From Halomonas daqiaonensis (lineage in GTDB: Bacteria > Pseudomonadota > Gammaproteobacteria > Pseudomonadales > Halomonadaceae): a stretch of 64,000 nt of DNA. Below, one piece after another: positions 9,767-18,113 of the stretch. Position 1 is the stretch's first letter. The number at the start of each line of letters is the position of its first letter. A program made the position numbers and the translations under genes. The stretch is taken from assembly GCF_900109725.1 (NCBI RefSeq), contig NZ_FOBC01000008.1, positions 1 through 64,000 on the forward strand. The letters are read 5' to 3'. The notes below the pieces were generated by a model, which worked only from the letters and a program-made list of their open reading frames with translations, had not been told where the DNA came from and ran no database searches.

Positions 9767-9997
9767 CACGCTCCCCCCGGGGGGTCGTCTGCCCCGGCCG
9801 GGACCCGAGCAACTTACATGCCATTCATCCATGGCGCTCGGCATTTTCATCCTCGCTCATGCCGGCTGTGGTAAACTACCGGCCCTGTTTCGAGCCTGTC
9901 CACGTGCCGGGTGAAGCGTCTCCCGCGGGCCCCAGGCTCTTCAGCATCTTCATGACACATGCAAGCGGCGCGCGCCGACGAAGGGGTTGAATCGACC

Positions 9998-11248
9998 ATG
10001 GCCAAAACGTCCCTGGACAAGAGCAAGATCAAGATCCTGCTGCTCGAGGGCGTCCACCAGAGTGCGGTGGACAATCTACTCAATGCCGGTTACACCAACA
10101 TCGAGCACCTGCCGACCTCACTGGACGAGGCAACGCTGCTCGAGAAGATCCGCGACGTCCACTTCATCGGCATCCGTTCGCGTACCCAGCTCAACGAGCG
10201 CGTCTTCGACGCGGCCGAGAAGCTGGTGGCGGTGGGCTGCTTCTGCATCGGCACCAACCAGGTGGACCTCGATGCCGCCTTGGTGCGCGGCATCCCGGTC
10301 TTCAACGCCCCCTTCTCCAACACCCGCTCGGTGGCCGAACTGGTGCTGGCCGAGGCGATCATGCTGCTGCGCGGCATCCCCGAGAAGAGCGCCCGCGCCC
10401 ACCAGGGCGGCTGGCTGAAGTCGGCGAAGAACGCCCATGAGGCACGCGGCAAGACGCTGGGCATCATCGGCTACGGTAGCATCGGCTCCCAGCTCTCGGT
10501 ACTCGCCGAGTCGCTGGGCTTCGACGTCATCTACTACGACGTGGTGACCAAACTGGCAATGGGCAACGCCCGCCAAGTGGCTAGCTTCGAGGAGCTGCTG
10601 ACCCGCGCCGATGTGGTCAGCCTGCATGTACCTGACCTGCCCGCCACCCGCTGGATGATCGGCGAGGCCGAGATCGCCCTGATGAAGCCGGGCGCCATCC
10701 TGATCAACGCCTCCCGCGGCAGCGTGGTGGTGATCGAGGCCCTGGCCGAGGCGCTGAAGGCCGAGCGCCTCCACGGTGCCGCCATCGACGTCTTCCCGGT
10801 GGAGCCCAAGGGCAACGACGAGGAGTTCGAGAGCCCGCTACGCGGCCTGGCCAACGTCATTCTTACCCCCCACATCGGCGGTTCCACCCTCGAGGCTCAG
10901 GAGAACATCGGCATCGAGGTCTCCGAGAAGCTGGTCACCTATTCCGACAACGGTACCACCGTCAGCTCGGTCAACTTCCCCGAGGTGGCCCTGCCGGCTC
11001 ACCCGGGCAAGCACCGCTTGCTGCACATTCACGAGAACGTGCCCGGGGTCCTCTCCGAGATCAACCGCGTGCTCTCCGAGAACGACATCAACATCCTCGG
11101 CCAGTACCTGCAGACCAACGAGCGCATCGGCTACGTGGTCATCGACGTGGACAAGGCCTATGGCTCACGGGCCATGGAGGCACTGCGTCAGGTGAAACAT
11201 ACCTTGCGTGTGCGGGTGCTCTACGCCGAGAGCAGCTACACCCACTGA
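9998..11248 (+). CDS. serA: D-3-phosphoglycerate dehydrogenase
   Basis: 416 residues, the E. coli-type length with one C-terminal ACT domain (about 340-416). It oxidises 3-phosphoglycerate to 3-phosphohydroxypyruvate, the committed step of serine synthesis, and is usually inhibited by serine through the ACT domain. The NAD-binding GYGSIG lies at 158-163 and the catalytic set R240, E269 and H292 (in TPHIGGST) is at the same numbers as in E. coli. The start MAKTSLDK aligns with known SerA; an in-frame ATG at 9959 is less likely. Its own terminator follows. Confidence 0.95.
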   Translation: MAKTSLDKSKIKILLLEGVHQSAVDNLLNAGYTNIEHLPTSLDEATLLEKIRDVHFIGIRSRTQLNERVFDAAEKLVAVGCFCIGTNQVDLDAALVRGIPVFNAPFSNTRSVAELVLAEAIMLLRGIPEKSARAHQGGWLKSAKNAHEARGKTLGIIGYGSIGSQLSVLAESLGFDVIYYDVVTKLAMGNARQVASFEELLTRADVVSLHVPDLPATRWMIGEAEIALMKPGAILINASRGSVVVIEALAEALKAERLHGAAIDVFPVEPKGNDEEFESPLRGLANVILTPHIGGSTLEAQENIGIEVSEKLVTYSDNGTTVSSVNFPEVALPAHPGKHRLLHIHENVPGVLSEINRVLSENDINILGQYLQTNERIGYVVIDVDKAYGSRAMEALRQVKHTLRVRVLYAESSYTH

Positions 11249-11269
11249 GCCCCTCCTCACGGCTGACCG

Positions 11270-11302
11270 GAGCCGCCGCGTCATCGACGTGGCGGCTCTT
11301 TT
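11270..11302 (+). terminator. Rho-independent terminator of serA
   Basis: A 12-bp stem, GAGCCGCCGCGT with ACGTGGCGGCTC (one G-T pair), a 5-base loop and then TTTT, 22 bases after the serA stop codon. Confidence 0.88.
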
Positions 11303-11583
11303 CATAGAGGAGACCCGTGCAGAGAACTTCCCTGACACATCCTCCATACCGGAACAAGCCCATGCCGAGCGACTCGCGAGCGGACGAGAGTTGAGCATCA
11401 CGGTCTTGACAGTTATCTCAAAGCCTCTCATTTTGTACACAATCCAGCTTCACGCTGAATGACACGGCAAGTACACACAGAATATCGAAGGCACCTGAAC
11501 CAAGGCTCCGATCCAACACGAGACTTGGGTAACCCTTTGTCCATGCCAACGGGGCACCGCCGAGGGATCCCCGGGAGGACAAC
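11303..11583 (+). promoter_or_regulatory. Non-coding leader of the oxidised-purine module
   Basis: This 281-bp gap is less GC-rich than its surroundings. It has TTGACA at 11406-11411 and a near-palindrome TTGTACACAA at 11433-11442 (8 of 10 symmetrical). The spacing from TTGACA to TACACA is too long for a simple sigma-70 promoter, so the palindrome is better seen as a possible operator. No gene was recognised. It probably carries the promoter of the 11584-14323 genes. Confidence 0.4.
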
Positions 11584-12939
11584 ATGACCCCGATTTCACC
11601 GACCCTATGGATCCGGGCCCCCCGCGCCTGCAGCGATGCGCGTGCCGCCGGCGGAGTGGTGATCCGCGACTCACGCATCGTCGAGGCCGTGCCGGCCGGT
11701 GGCACCCCTATGACGCCGGTCGAGGAGACCTTCGATGCCTCGGCGCATGTGCTGCTGCCGGGGCTGGTCAACACCCATCATCACTTCTACCAGACCCTGA
11801 CCCGGGCCTACTCGCCGGCCCTGAACAAGGAACTCTTCCCCTGGCTGACGACCCTCTACGACGTCTGGGCCAACCTCTCCGAGCGCCAGCTGGCACTCGC
11901 CAGCGAGCTCGCCATGGTCGAGCTGCTGATGTCCGGCTGCACCACCGTGGCCGACCATCACTACGTCTTCTCCGGCGCCCTTGAGAGTGCCATCGATGTT
12001 CAGGTAGAGACTGCTCGCCGCCTCGGCGTGCGTGCCGCTCTCACGCGGGGCTCGATGAGCGTGGGCCGCGACGACGGCGGCCTGCCGCCCCAGTCGGTGG
12101 TGCAGGATGAGGCTACCATCCTCGACGAGAGCGCCCGCCTCATCGACGCTTATCACCAGCGCGGCGACGGCGCCATGACCACCATCGCCCTGGCGCCCTG
12201 CTCGCCCTTCTCGGTGAGTCGCGAGCTTATGCAGGAGAGCGCCCGCCTGGCCGAGGAGCAGGACGTGCGCCTGCATACGCACCTGGCGGAGACCGAGGAC
12301 GAGACGGCCTACTGCCAACGGCTTTTCGGCATGCGACCGCTGGACTATCTGGAGGCCACCGGCTGGCTGGGCCCGCGCACTTGGCTGGCCCACGGCATCC
12401 ACTTCAACGACCAGGAGGTCTCTCGCCTGGGGCAGGCCGGCACCGGAATCGCCCACTGCCCGTCGTCGAACATGGTGCTGGGCTCCGGCATGTGCCGCAC
12501 CCTGGAGCTCGAGGCCGCCGGCTGCCCGGTGGGCCTGGCGGTGGACGGCTCAGCCTCCAACGATCACTCCAACCTGGCCGAGGAGATGCGCCAGGCCCTG
12601 CTGCTGGGCCGACTGCGCTACGCGCCGAGCCAAGTGACCCACGACGACGTGATCCGCTGGGCTACCCAAGGGTCGGCGGGTTGCCTGGGGCGCACCGACA
12701 TCGGCGGGCTGGTGCCTGGTCAGCAGGCCGACCTGGCGCTGTTCCGGCTCGACGAGGCCCGTTTCTCGGGTGCCGAGAACCCGGTGGCGGCCCTGCTGCT
12801 GTGCGGGGCCCACCGCGCCGACCGGGTGATGGTGGCCGGGCGCTGGCGGATCGAAGACGGCCGCCCCCGGGACGTCGATCTCGATGCCTTGCTGGCCCGA
12901 CATGACCAGGCCGCCCGCGAGCTGCGCGGATCGCTCTGA
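11584..12939 (+). CDS. 8-oxoguanine deaminase (amidohydrolase superfamily)
   Basis: 451 residues, subtype close to the characterised 8-oxoguanine deaminases annotated in many genomes as hydroxydechloroatrazine ethylaminohydrolase. The metal site is clear: histidines at 65-67 in NTHHHFYQ, then LHTHLAETEDE, LAHGIHF and AVDGSASND, the set of a mononuclear-zinc aminohydrolase. The family converts 8-oxoguanine to urate, a route for using or clearing oxidised purine. The next gene encodes an NCS2 purine permease, which supports a purine substrate. AGGA precedes the ATG. Substrate is inferred from the family and neighbour; another aminopurine is possible. Confidence 0.8.
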   Translation: MTPISPTLWIRAPRACSDARAAGGVVIRDSRIVEAVPAGGTPMTPVEETFDASAHVLLPGLVNTHHHFYQTLTRAYSPALNKELFPWLTTLYDVWANLSERQLALASELAMVELLMSGCTTVADHHYVFSGALESAIDVQVETARRLGVRAALTRGSMSVGRDDGGLPPQSVVQDEATILDESARLIDAYHQRGDGAMTTIALAPCSPFSVSRELMQESARLAEEQDVRLHTHLAETEDETAYCQRLFGMRPLDYLEATGWLGPRTWLAHGIHFNDQEVSRLGQAGTGIAHCPSSNMVLGSGMCRTLELEAAGCPVGLAVDGSASNDHSNLAEEMRQALLLGRLRYAPSQVTHDDVIRWATQGSAGCLGRTDIGGLVPGQQADLALFRLDEARFSGAENPVAALLLCGAHRADRVMVAGRWRIEDGRPRDVDLDALLARHDQAARELRGSL

Positions 12940-12979
12940 TTCCCTTCCCATTTCCAACAATGCCAACAGGAGACACCCC

Positions 12980-14323
12980 ATGACCACCGAGTCCAGCGAC
13001 GCAACCACGGAGCATCGGGTGCGCAGCACTCAGGACGTCGATGCCATGCCGCCCCTGGGACGCGCCATTCCCCTGGGACTGCAGCACGTACTGGCGATGT
13101 TCGTTGGCAACGTCACCGTGCCCATCATCATCGCCGGTGCCGCGGACCTCTCCGCCGAGCAGACCACCTTCATGATCCAGGCCGCCATGTTCGTGGCCGG
13201 GGTGGCCACCCTGGTGCAGTCGCTGGGACTCGGCCCCATCGGGGCGCGCTTGCCCATCGTCATGGGCACCAGCTTCGGCTTCGTGCCGGTACTGATCCCC
13301 ATCGCCGTAGGCATGGGGCTGCCTGCAGCCCTGGGCGCGGCCCTGTGCGGCGGGGTAGCCATGGCTCTGGTGGGGCTCTTCCTGCCCTGGTTCCGCTTCC
13401 TCTTTCCGCCAGTGGTCACCGGCACCTTCGTGATCATGCTCGGCACTCTACTGATGCCGGTGGGCCTGGCCTATGTCGGCGGCGGCTTCGGCGCCGAGGA
13501 CTTCGGGGCCTCGCACCACCTCCTGCTGGCGGGACTGGTACTGCTTCTCACTCTGGGCCTGCACCAGTTCGGTCGCGGTATCTGGTCGGAGGCGGCACCG
13601 CTGATTGGCCTGCTGGCCGGCTACGCCGCAGCCACCGCCTTCGGCCTGGTGGACTTCTCCGCCATCGGTAGCGCCGCCTGGATCTCGCTGCCAACCCCCC
13701 TGGCCATCGGCCTGGAGTTCCACTGGGCCGCCGTGCTGCCGGTGGTACTGCTCGCTGTGGTAACCTGCGCCGAGTCGATCGGCGACATCGCCGGAACCAC
13801 TGCCGGGGGGCTGGATCGCGCCCCCACCCCGAAGGAGCTCTCAGGAGGCGTGATGGCCGACGGCCTGGCAAGCGTCTTCGCCGCCATCTTCAACGCCTTT
13901 CCCCAGATCAGCTTCAGCCAGAACGTCGGCATGGTCGCGTTGACGGGCGTGGTCAGCCGCTTCGTGGTGGCCATCGGCGGTGGCTTCCTGGTCATCGCCG
14001 GCCTGCTGCCCAAGCTCGGCGCCATCGTCTCCAGCATCCCCAATGCCGTGCTCGGCGGTGCGGTGGTGATCATGTTCGGCATGATCGCCAGCGCCGGCAT
14101 CAAGATGCTTTCCCATATCGACTTCAACAAGCGCAACATGGTGATCATCGGGGTCTCGCTGTCGGCAGCCATCGGCCTGCCGGCTCAGGAGGGGCTCTAT
14201 GCCGACCTCTCCGACAATCTCCAGGCGATCATCGAATCGGGGCTGATTCCCGGCGCGCTGTGCGCCATCGTTCTTAACCTGATCCTGCCCCGCGAGGAGC
14301 GCGCCTTCCGCAGCGATGTCTGA
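12980..14323 (+). CDS. NCS2 family purine/xanthine permease
   Basis: 447 residues and about 12-14 membrane segments. NCS2 features include the early QHVLAMFVGNVTVPIII, TCAESIGDIAGT near residue 255, and SQNVGMVALTGVVSR near 315. The family imports uracil, xanthine or urate with protons across the inner membrane. It lies 40 bp after the 8-oxoguanine deaminase with AGGAG before its ATG, so it likely brings in the deaminase substrate or an oxidised purine. The exact base cannot be read from the sequence. The N-terminal 30 residues are polar and cytoplasmic. Confidence 0.85.
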   Translation: MTTESSDATTEHRVRSTQDVDAMPPLGRAIPLGLQHVLAMFVGNVTVPIIIAGAADLSAEQTTFMIQAAMFVAGVATLVQSLGLGPIGARLPIVMGTSFGFVPVLIPIAVGMGLPAALGAALCGGVAMALVGLFLPWFRFLFPPVVTGTFVIMLGTLLMPVGLAYVGGGFGAEDFGASHHLLLAGLVLLLTLGLHQFGRGIWSEAAPLIGLLAGYAAATAFGLVDFSAIGSAAWISLPTPLAIGLEFHWAAVLPVVLLAVVTCAESIGDIAGTTAGGLDRAPTPKELSGGVMADGLASVFAAIFNAFPQISFSQNVGMVALTGVVSRFVVAIGGGFLVIAGLLPKLGAIVSSIPNAVLGGAVVIMFGMIASAGIKMLSHIDFNKRNMVIIGVSLSAAIGLPAQEGLYADLSDNLQAIIESGLIPGALCAIVLNLILPREERAFRSDV

Positions 14324-14347
14324 CGTCACCTGCCCCGGCGAAGAAGG

Positions 14348-14372
14348 CCCCCGAGGTGCTAGCCTGGGGGCT
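14348..14372 (+). terminator. Hairpin after the purine permease
   Basis: GCCCCC pairs with GGGGGC, extended inward by AGG/CCT, only 24 bases after the permease stop. The downstream tract has few T residues, so termination may be partial and the next gene could be read through. Confidence 0.5.
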
Positions 14373-14397
14373 GTTCCATTTCATCGGAGACCCCAGC

Positions 14398-15183
14398 ATG
14401 CAGGATGACAGCCCCCTGGTTCGGCGTCACGAGCTCGACGGCGTAACCACCCTGACGCTGAACCGGCCGAAGCACTTCAACGCGCTCTCCGAGGAGATGC
14501 TCGAGGCTCTGGGCAGCGAGCTCGACCGCGTGGCCGCCGACGAGGGCGTGCGCTGCGTGGTGATCGCTGCCGAAGGCCGCGCCTTCTGTGCCGGCCATGA
14601 CCTCAAGCAGATGCGCGCCTCACCCGATGAGGCCTACTACCAACGGCTCTTCGCGCGCTGCGGAACCCTGATGCAGGCCATCGTCGCCCTGCCGGTGCCG
14701 GTGATCGCCCGGGTGCAGGGCATTGCCACCGCCGCCGGCTGCCAGCTGGTGGCCAGCTGCGACCTGGCCGTAGCCGCCCGTTCGGCACGTTTCGCCGTCT
14801 CGGGCATCAATGCCGGGCTGTTCTGCTCCACCCCGGCGGTGGCGCTGTCGCGCAATGTCGGCCGCAAGCGGGCCATGGAGATGCTTTTCACCGGCGAATT
14901 CATCGATGCCGACCAGGCATGCGACTGGGGGTTGGTCAACCGGGTCGCCGACGATGAGGCCCTCGACGAGGCGGTGGGCGCGCTGACCGCCAGCATCTGT
15001 GCCAAGAGCGCCGTCGCGGTGCGAACCGGCAAGGCGATGTTCCACCGCCAGCTCGCCATGCCACTTGACGAGGCCTATGCCTACGCCGGCGAGGTCATGG
15101 CACGGAACATGATGGCCGAGGATGCCTGCGAGGGGATCGACGCCTTCATCGAGAAGCGCTCGCCCGAGTGGCGGCATCGCTGA
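14398..15183 (+). CDS. Enoyl-CoA hydratase/isomerase family protein
   Basis: 261 residues with the crotonase fold: the oxyanion-hole segment AAEGRAFCAGHDLKQM near residue 60 and the second motif around GLFCSTPAVALSRNVGRKRAMEMLFTG (two pieces). The usual second catalytic glutamate near residue 139 is not obvious (the segment reads GINAGLFCST), which is common in crotonase paralogues with other reactions. It has GGAG before the ATG at 14398. It sits between a purine module and an IclR regulator; whether it belongs functionally with either is unclear, since crotonases act on acyl-CoA thioesters. Confidence 0.75.
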   Translation: MQDDSPLVRRHELDGVTTLTLNRPKHFNALSEEMLEALGSELDRVAADEGVRCVVIAAEGRAFCAGHDLKQMRASPDEAYYQRLFARCGTLMQAIVALPVPVIARVQGIATAAGCQLVASCDLAVAARSARFAVSGINAGLFCSTPAVALSRNVGRKRAMEMLFTGEFIDADQACDWGLVNRVADDEALDEAVGALTASICAKSAVAVRTGKAMFHRQLAMPLDEAYAYAGEVMARNMMAEDACEGIDAFIEKRSPEWRHR

Positions 15184-15289
15184 GGTCGCGGCGTCAGCGA
15201 TGGATGGAAGCCATTTCCGCAACCGCGACAGTGCCCGGACGACACGGTATCCTGTGGCCTCAAGAGAACGCGGCAGGAGGACACTCCGG

Positions 15290-16135
15290 GTGAGCGAAGG
15301 CAAGCGCAGGACAGCGGGACGGCCCGCCGGATCAGGCAAGAACACCAGCGGCCACAGCCAGTCGCTGGTACGTGGGCTCAACCTGCTCGAGCGCCTGGCG
15401 GCCAGCCCCGGCGGCCTGGCTCTCTCCGAGGTCGCCGAGCAGGCGGATCTCGCTCCCTCGACCACCCACCGGCTGCTGCAGGCCCTGCAGAGCCAGGGGT
15501 TCGTCACCCAGGACAGCGAGCTCGGCGTGTGGAAGATCGACGTCAAGACCTTCCGTATCGGCAACAGCTTCCTCGAGGCCCGCGACTTCGTGGCCACCAG
15601 CCGCCCCTTCCTGCGCCGCCTCACCGCCCAGACCGGCGAGACGGCCAACCTCGGCGTGCGCGACAATGGAACGGCCGTCTTCCTGGCTCAGAGCGAGTCA
15701 CCGCAGATGATGCGCATGATCACCCGACTCGGCTCCCGTGCACCGCTGCACGCCTCGGGCATCGGCAAGGCACTGATGGCCTGGCTGCCGAGTGACGAAT
15801 TCGAGCGCATCCTCGACGAGCGGGGCCTGGCGCGCGTCACCGAGAACACCCTGCACACCCCCGAAGCGCTGCGTGAGGGGCTCGCCGAGATCCGCCGACA
15901 GGGGTTCGCCTGTGACCGCGAGGAGCATGCCATCGGCCTGCACTGCGTAGCCGCCTGCATCCACGACGAGCATGGCATCCCGCTGGCCGCTATCTCGGTT
16001 TCCGGCCCCAAGGCTCGCATCCCCGAGGAGCGACTGGCCGAGCTCGGTGCGCTTGTGCGCGACACTGCCGCCGAGATCACCGCGCGCCTGGGCGGGCGCG
16101 TTCCCACCACCCGCGAGTCGGTGGCCGAGGCATGA
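15290..16135 (+). CDS. IclR-family transcriptional regulator
   Basis: 281 residues. An N-terminal winged helix-turn-helix (about 25-85; SEVAEQADLAPSTTHRLLQAL) is followed by an IclR effector domain (about 100-270) with GIGKALMAWLP and CVAACIHDEHG. The start is a GTG at 15290 with AGGAGG nine bases upstream; an ATG-initiated extension from 15122 would overlap the hydratase. IclR proteins often control adjacent catabolic genes, and the purine-catabolism regulator AllR belongs to this family, so this may regulate the 11584-14323 genes. That link is inference. It overlaps the next gene by ATGA. Confidence 0.85.
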   Translation: MSEGKRRTAGRPAGSGKNTSGHSQSLVRGLNLLERLAASPGGLALSEVAEQADLAPSTTHRLLQALQSQGFVTQDSELGVWKIDVKTFRIGNSFLEARDFVATSRPFLRRLTAQTGETANLGVRDNGTAVFLAQSESPQMMRMITRLGSRAPLHASGIGKALMAWLPSDEFERILDERGLARVTENTLHTPEALREGLAEIRRQGFACDREEHAIGLHCVAACIHDEHGIPLAAISVSGPKARIPEERLAELGALVRDTAAEITARLGGRVPTTRESVAEA

Positions 16136-16641
16136 CGCGCGCGTTCATCCTGCTAACGCTGCTACTCGTCACGCCGCTCGCCCTGGGGAGCGCTACCGAA
16201 CGCTTCCATTTTCCCGCCGATGGCCTGGTCGTGGACGAGGCCAAGTCGCTGGTGTGGATGCGTTGCAGCCTGGGGCAGACCTTTCGCAAGGGGCGCTGTC
16301 ACGGCGAAGCCGCACGCGTCGACCTGGCCGAGGCCGAAGCCTACGCCTCGACAGCTGCCAACGCCGAGTGCCCCTGGCGGCTGCCACGCTTCTTCGAGCT
16401 GCGCTCACTGATGCAAGCGTCGGGCGATGATACGGCCGTCGCCATCGACGCGAGCGCCTTTCCCGATACGCCGTCAGGTTGGTACTGGAATCAGGCCAGC
16501 GCGGGCGGCCACTCCCAGCAGGACTGCTTCGTCGACTTCACCGGCAACGGTCGCACACGCTGCAACATGGCCGGCGACTTCCATGTGCGCCTGGTGGTGG
16601 ATCAGGACGCCGCGACTACCGACGACTGCCGCGCCCCGTGA
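16132..16641 (+). CDS. Small secreted protein, DUF1566-like
   Basis: 169 residues. Residues 1-20 form a signal peptide (MTRAFILLTLLLVTPLALGS). The mature part resembles DUF1566/Lcl C-terminal domains: DGLVVDEAKSLVWMRC, then CPWRLPRFFELRSLM near 80, and SGWYWNQAS near 115. Five or more cysteines in the mature protein suggest disulphides in the periplasm or outside. It overlaps the IclR stop by ATGA, so translation is coupled to a regulator gene, an unusual pairing. Function unknown. Confidence 0.65.
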   Translation: MTRAFILLTLLLVTPLALGSATERFHFPADGLVVDEAKSLVWMRCSLGQTFRKGRCHGEAARVDLAEAEAYASTAANAECPWRLPRFFELRSLMQASGDDTAVAIDASAFPDTPSGWYWNQASAGGHSQQDCFVDFTGNGRTRCNMAGDFHVRLVVDQDAATTDDCRAP

Positions 16642-16654
16642 CTACCATGATCGC

Positions 16655-17119
16655 TCAGCCGATCCGCTCCAGCTGACGTTCGAGTTTACCCATGGCATTG
16701 AGCAGGTCACGGTATTCACCCGCATTCAGGGTTGCCACGAGCTCTGCCTCCCAGTCCTGGGCTTCCGGAATCAGGCGCGAAAGCAGCTCTGCTCCGTCGC
16801 GAGTCAGATGCAGCTCATGGACCCGCTGGTCCCGGGCGGAAGGGGTCCGGGTCACCAGGCCACGCTCGACCAGTGCCTGTACCGCCCGGGAGACTCGCGG
16901 CTTATCCATGTTGGTGTAAGCGCAGACCTTCTTGTCGGTCAGGTCATCGCAATGGCTGAGCCAGGCCAGCACGCGCCACTGCGCTGCGCCTATGGTCTCT
17001 ATGCCGAGCAGTAACCCGCTCCAGCGAGCCCACCGACTTCGTCGATGGCCTGCTGACCCTGCCGTGACGCCGGACGAGCTGGGCGCCGGTGCCATCATCG
17101 TCTCAGGCACCATATCCAA
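16655..17119 (-). CDS. MarR-family regulator, N-terminus replaced (probably inactive)
   Basis: The open frame has 154 residues. From about residue 44 (GAAQWRVLAWLSH) it is a MarR winged helix: YTNMDKPRVSRAVQALVERGLVTR is the recognition helix and wing, followed by the C-terminal dimerisation helices. The first 30 residues (rich in P, A, S and R) do not look like MarR helix 1; they are the antisense of the adjoining hydrolase remnant at 17064-17339. I infer a deletion that removed the true MarR 5' end, its divergent promoter region and the head of the neighbouring operon. MarR dimers need helix 1, so this protein is probably non-functional. Confidence 0.65.
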   Translation of the reverse strand: MDMVPETMMAPAPSSSGVTAGSAGHRRSRWARWSGLLLGIETIGAAQWRVLAWLSHCDDLTDKKVCAYTNMDKPRVSRAVQALVERGLVTRTPSARDQRVHELHLTRDGAELLSRLIPEAQDWEAELVATLNAGEYRDLLNAMGKLERQLERIG

Positions 17120-17339
17120 CCCCGACCCCGACGGCGGCCCCGGAAAGCCGGTGACCGACGGTGGCTTAGGCTACAGCTGCCAGGCCTAGATCCGTATGGT
17201 GGAGAAGATTCTGCACGGCAACAGCAAGACGCCGTTTATGCGCTTCGGCGACCGGGTGCGCATCGAGATGTTCGACCGAGAAGGCAAGAGCATCTTCGAT
17301 GCCATCGACCAGCAGGTCGTCAAGTACCAGCCCAAGTAA
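17064..17339 (+). pseudogene. 3' remnant of a fumarylpyruvate/fumarylacetoacetate hydrolase (NagK-like)
   Basis: Read in one frame this encodes TPDELGAGAIIVSGTISN, then GYSCQA, a TAG stop at 17187-17189, then IRMVEKILHG, TPFMRFGDRVRIEMFD and SIFDAIDQQVV to TAA at 17337-17339. This is the C-terminal third of the hydrolase that accompanies gentisate dioxygenase and maleylpyruvate isomerase. The in-frame TAG probably replaced the family GAG in the CxAE motif. The first two thirds of the gene are gone. It ends 10 bp before the isomerase gene. Confidence 0.7.
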
Positions 17340-17349
17340 GGGAGGCCAA

Positions 17350-17994
17350 ATGACAACACTATACGGCTACTACCGCTCGTCCGCTGTTTACCGGGTGCGC
17401 ATCGCCTTGAATTTAAAGGGTCTGGCCTATGACCAGGCCCCGGTCAATCTGGTCAAGGGAGAGCAGCGCTCCGAAGCCAACCTCGCCCGCAATCCCCAGG
17501 GCCTGGTGCCGGTGCTCGAGAGCGACGAGGGCACGCCGCTATCCCAGTCGATGGCGATTTGCGAATACCTCGACGAGCGCTACCCGGAACCGCCCCTGCT
17601 GCCGGCCGATGCCGAGGGGCGAGCGCGAGTACGTGCGCTGGCCCAGCTGGTGGCCTGCGAGATCCACCCTCTCAACAACCTGCGAGTGCTCAAGTACCTG
17701 GTGCGGGAGCTGGAAGTGGACGAGGACGCCAAGCTGGCCTGGTACCGGCACTGGATCATCGAGGGATTCGATGCCCTGGAGACCCTGCTGAAGCGAGAGC
17801 TGGGTACTGGCGACTTCTGCCATGGCGATACCCCGACGCTGGCCGATATCTGCCTGGTACCGCAGGTGTTCAACGCCGAGCGCTTCGAGTGCAACCTCTC
17901 GGCCTTCCCCACCCTGCGTCGCATTGTCGACAACTGCAATGCCCTGGAACCCTTCCAGAAGGCGGCACCCAGCGAGCAGCCTGACGCCGGGTAA
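17350..17994 (+). CDS. Maleylpyruvate/maleylacetoacetate isomerase (zeta-class GST)
   Basis: 214 residues, full length. The glutathione-binding thioredoxin domain begins MTTLYGYYRSSAVYRVRIALN, with the zeta-class SSxxxR active-site motif, and the helical C-terminal domain runs from about 88 (EIHPLNNLRVLKYL). The enzyme isomerises maleylpyruvate or maleylacetoacetate to the fumaryl form with glutathione. GGAGG precedes the ATG. Upstream is the hydrolase stub and the gentisate dioxygenase expected here is missing, so the gene is an intact survivor of a broken pathway, perhaps with no promoter of its own. Confidence 0.85.
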   Translation: MTTLYGYYRSSAVYRVRIALNLKGLAYDQAPVNLVKGEQRSEANLARNPQGLVPVLESDEGTPLSQSMAICEYLDERYPEPPLLPADAEGRARVRALAQLVACEIHPLNNLRVLKYLVRELEVDEDAKLAWYRHWIIEGFDALETLLKRELGTGDFCHGDTPTLADICLVPQVFNAERFECNLSAFPTLRRIVDNCNALEPFQKAAPSEQPDAG

Positions 17995-18035
17995 GCAAGT
18001 CATCGCCGGCTGCACCATGATGAGCAGGCTAACAA

Positions 18036-18076
18036 AGCGGGCGAAGCCCTGAACTGGACCGGGGCCTCGCCCGCTT
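18036..18076 (+). terminator. Terminator-like hairpin after the isomerase gene
   Basis: AGCGGGCGA pairs with TCGCCCGCT, extended by GCCC/GGGC, around a loop of roughly 15 bases. Only two T residues follow. It lies between the isomerase and the MFS remnant. Confidence 0.5.
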
Positions 18077-18113
18077 GTCGTCGCTTCCGGAAAGGTTCGT
18101 TCAGGAGATCGCC

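Noticed and set aside
9898-9910. CACGTG core upstream of serA as a parS site
   Set aside because: Flanking bases GTCCACGTGCCG lack the required TGTT and AACA arms.
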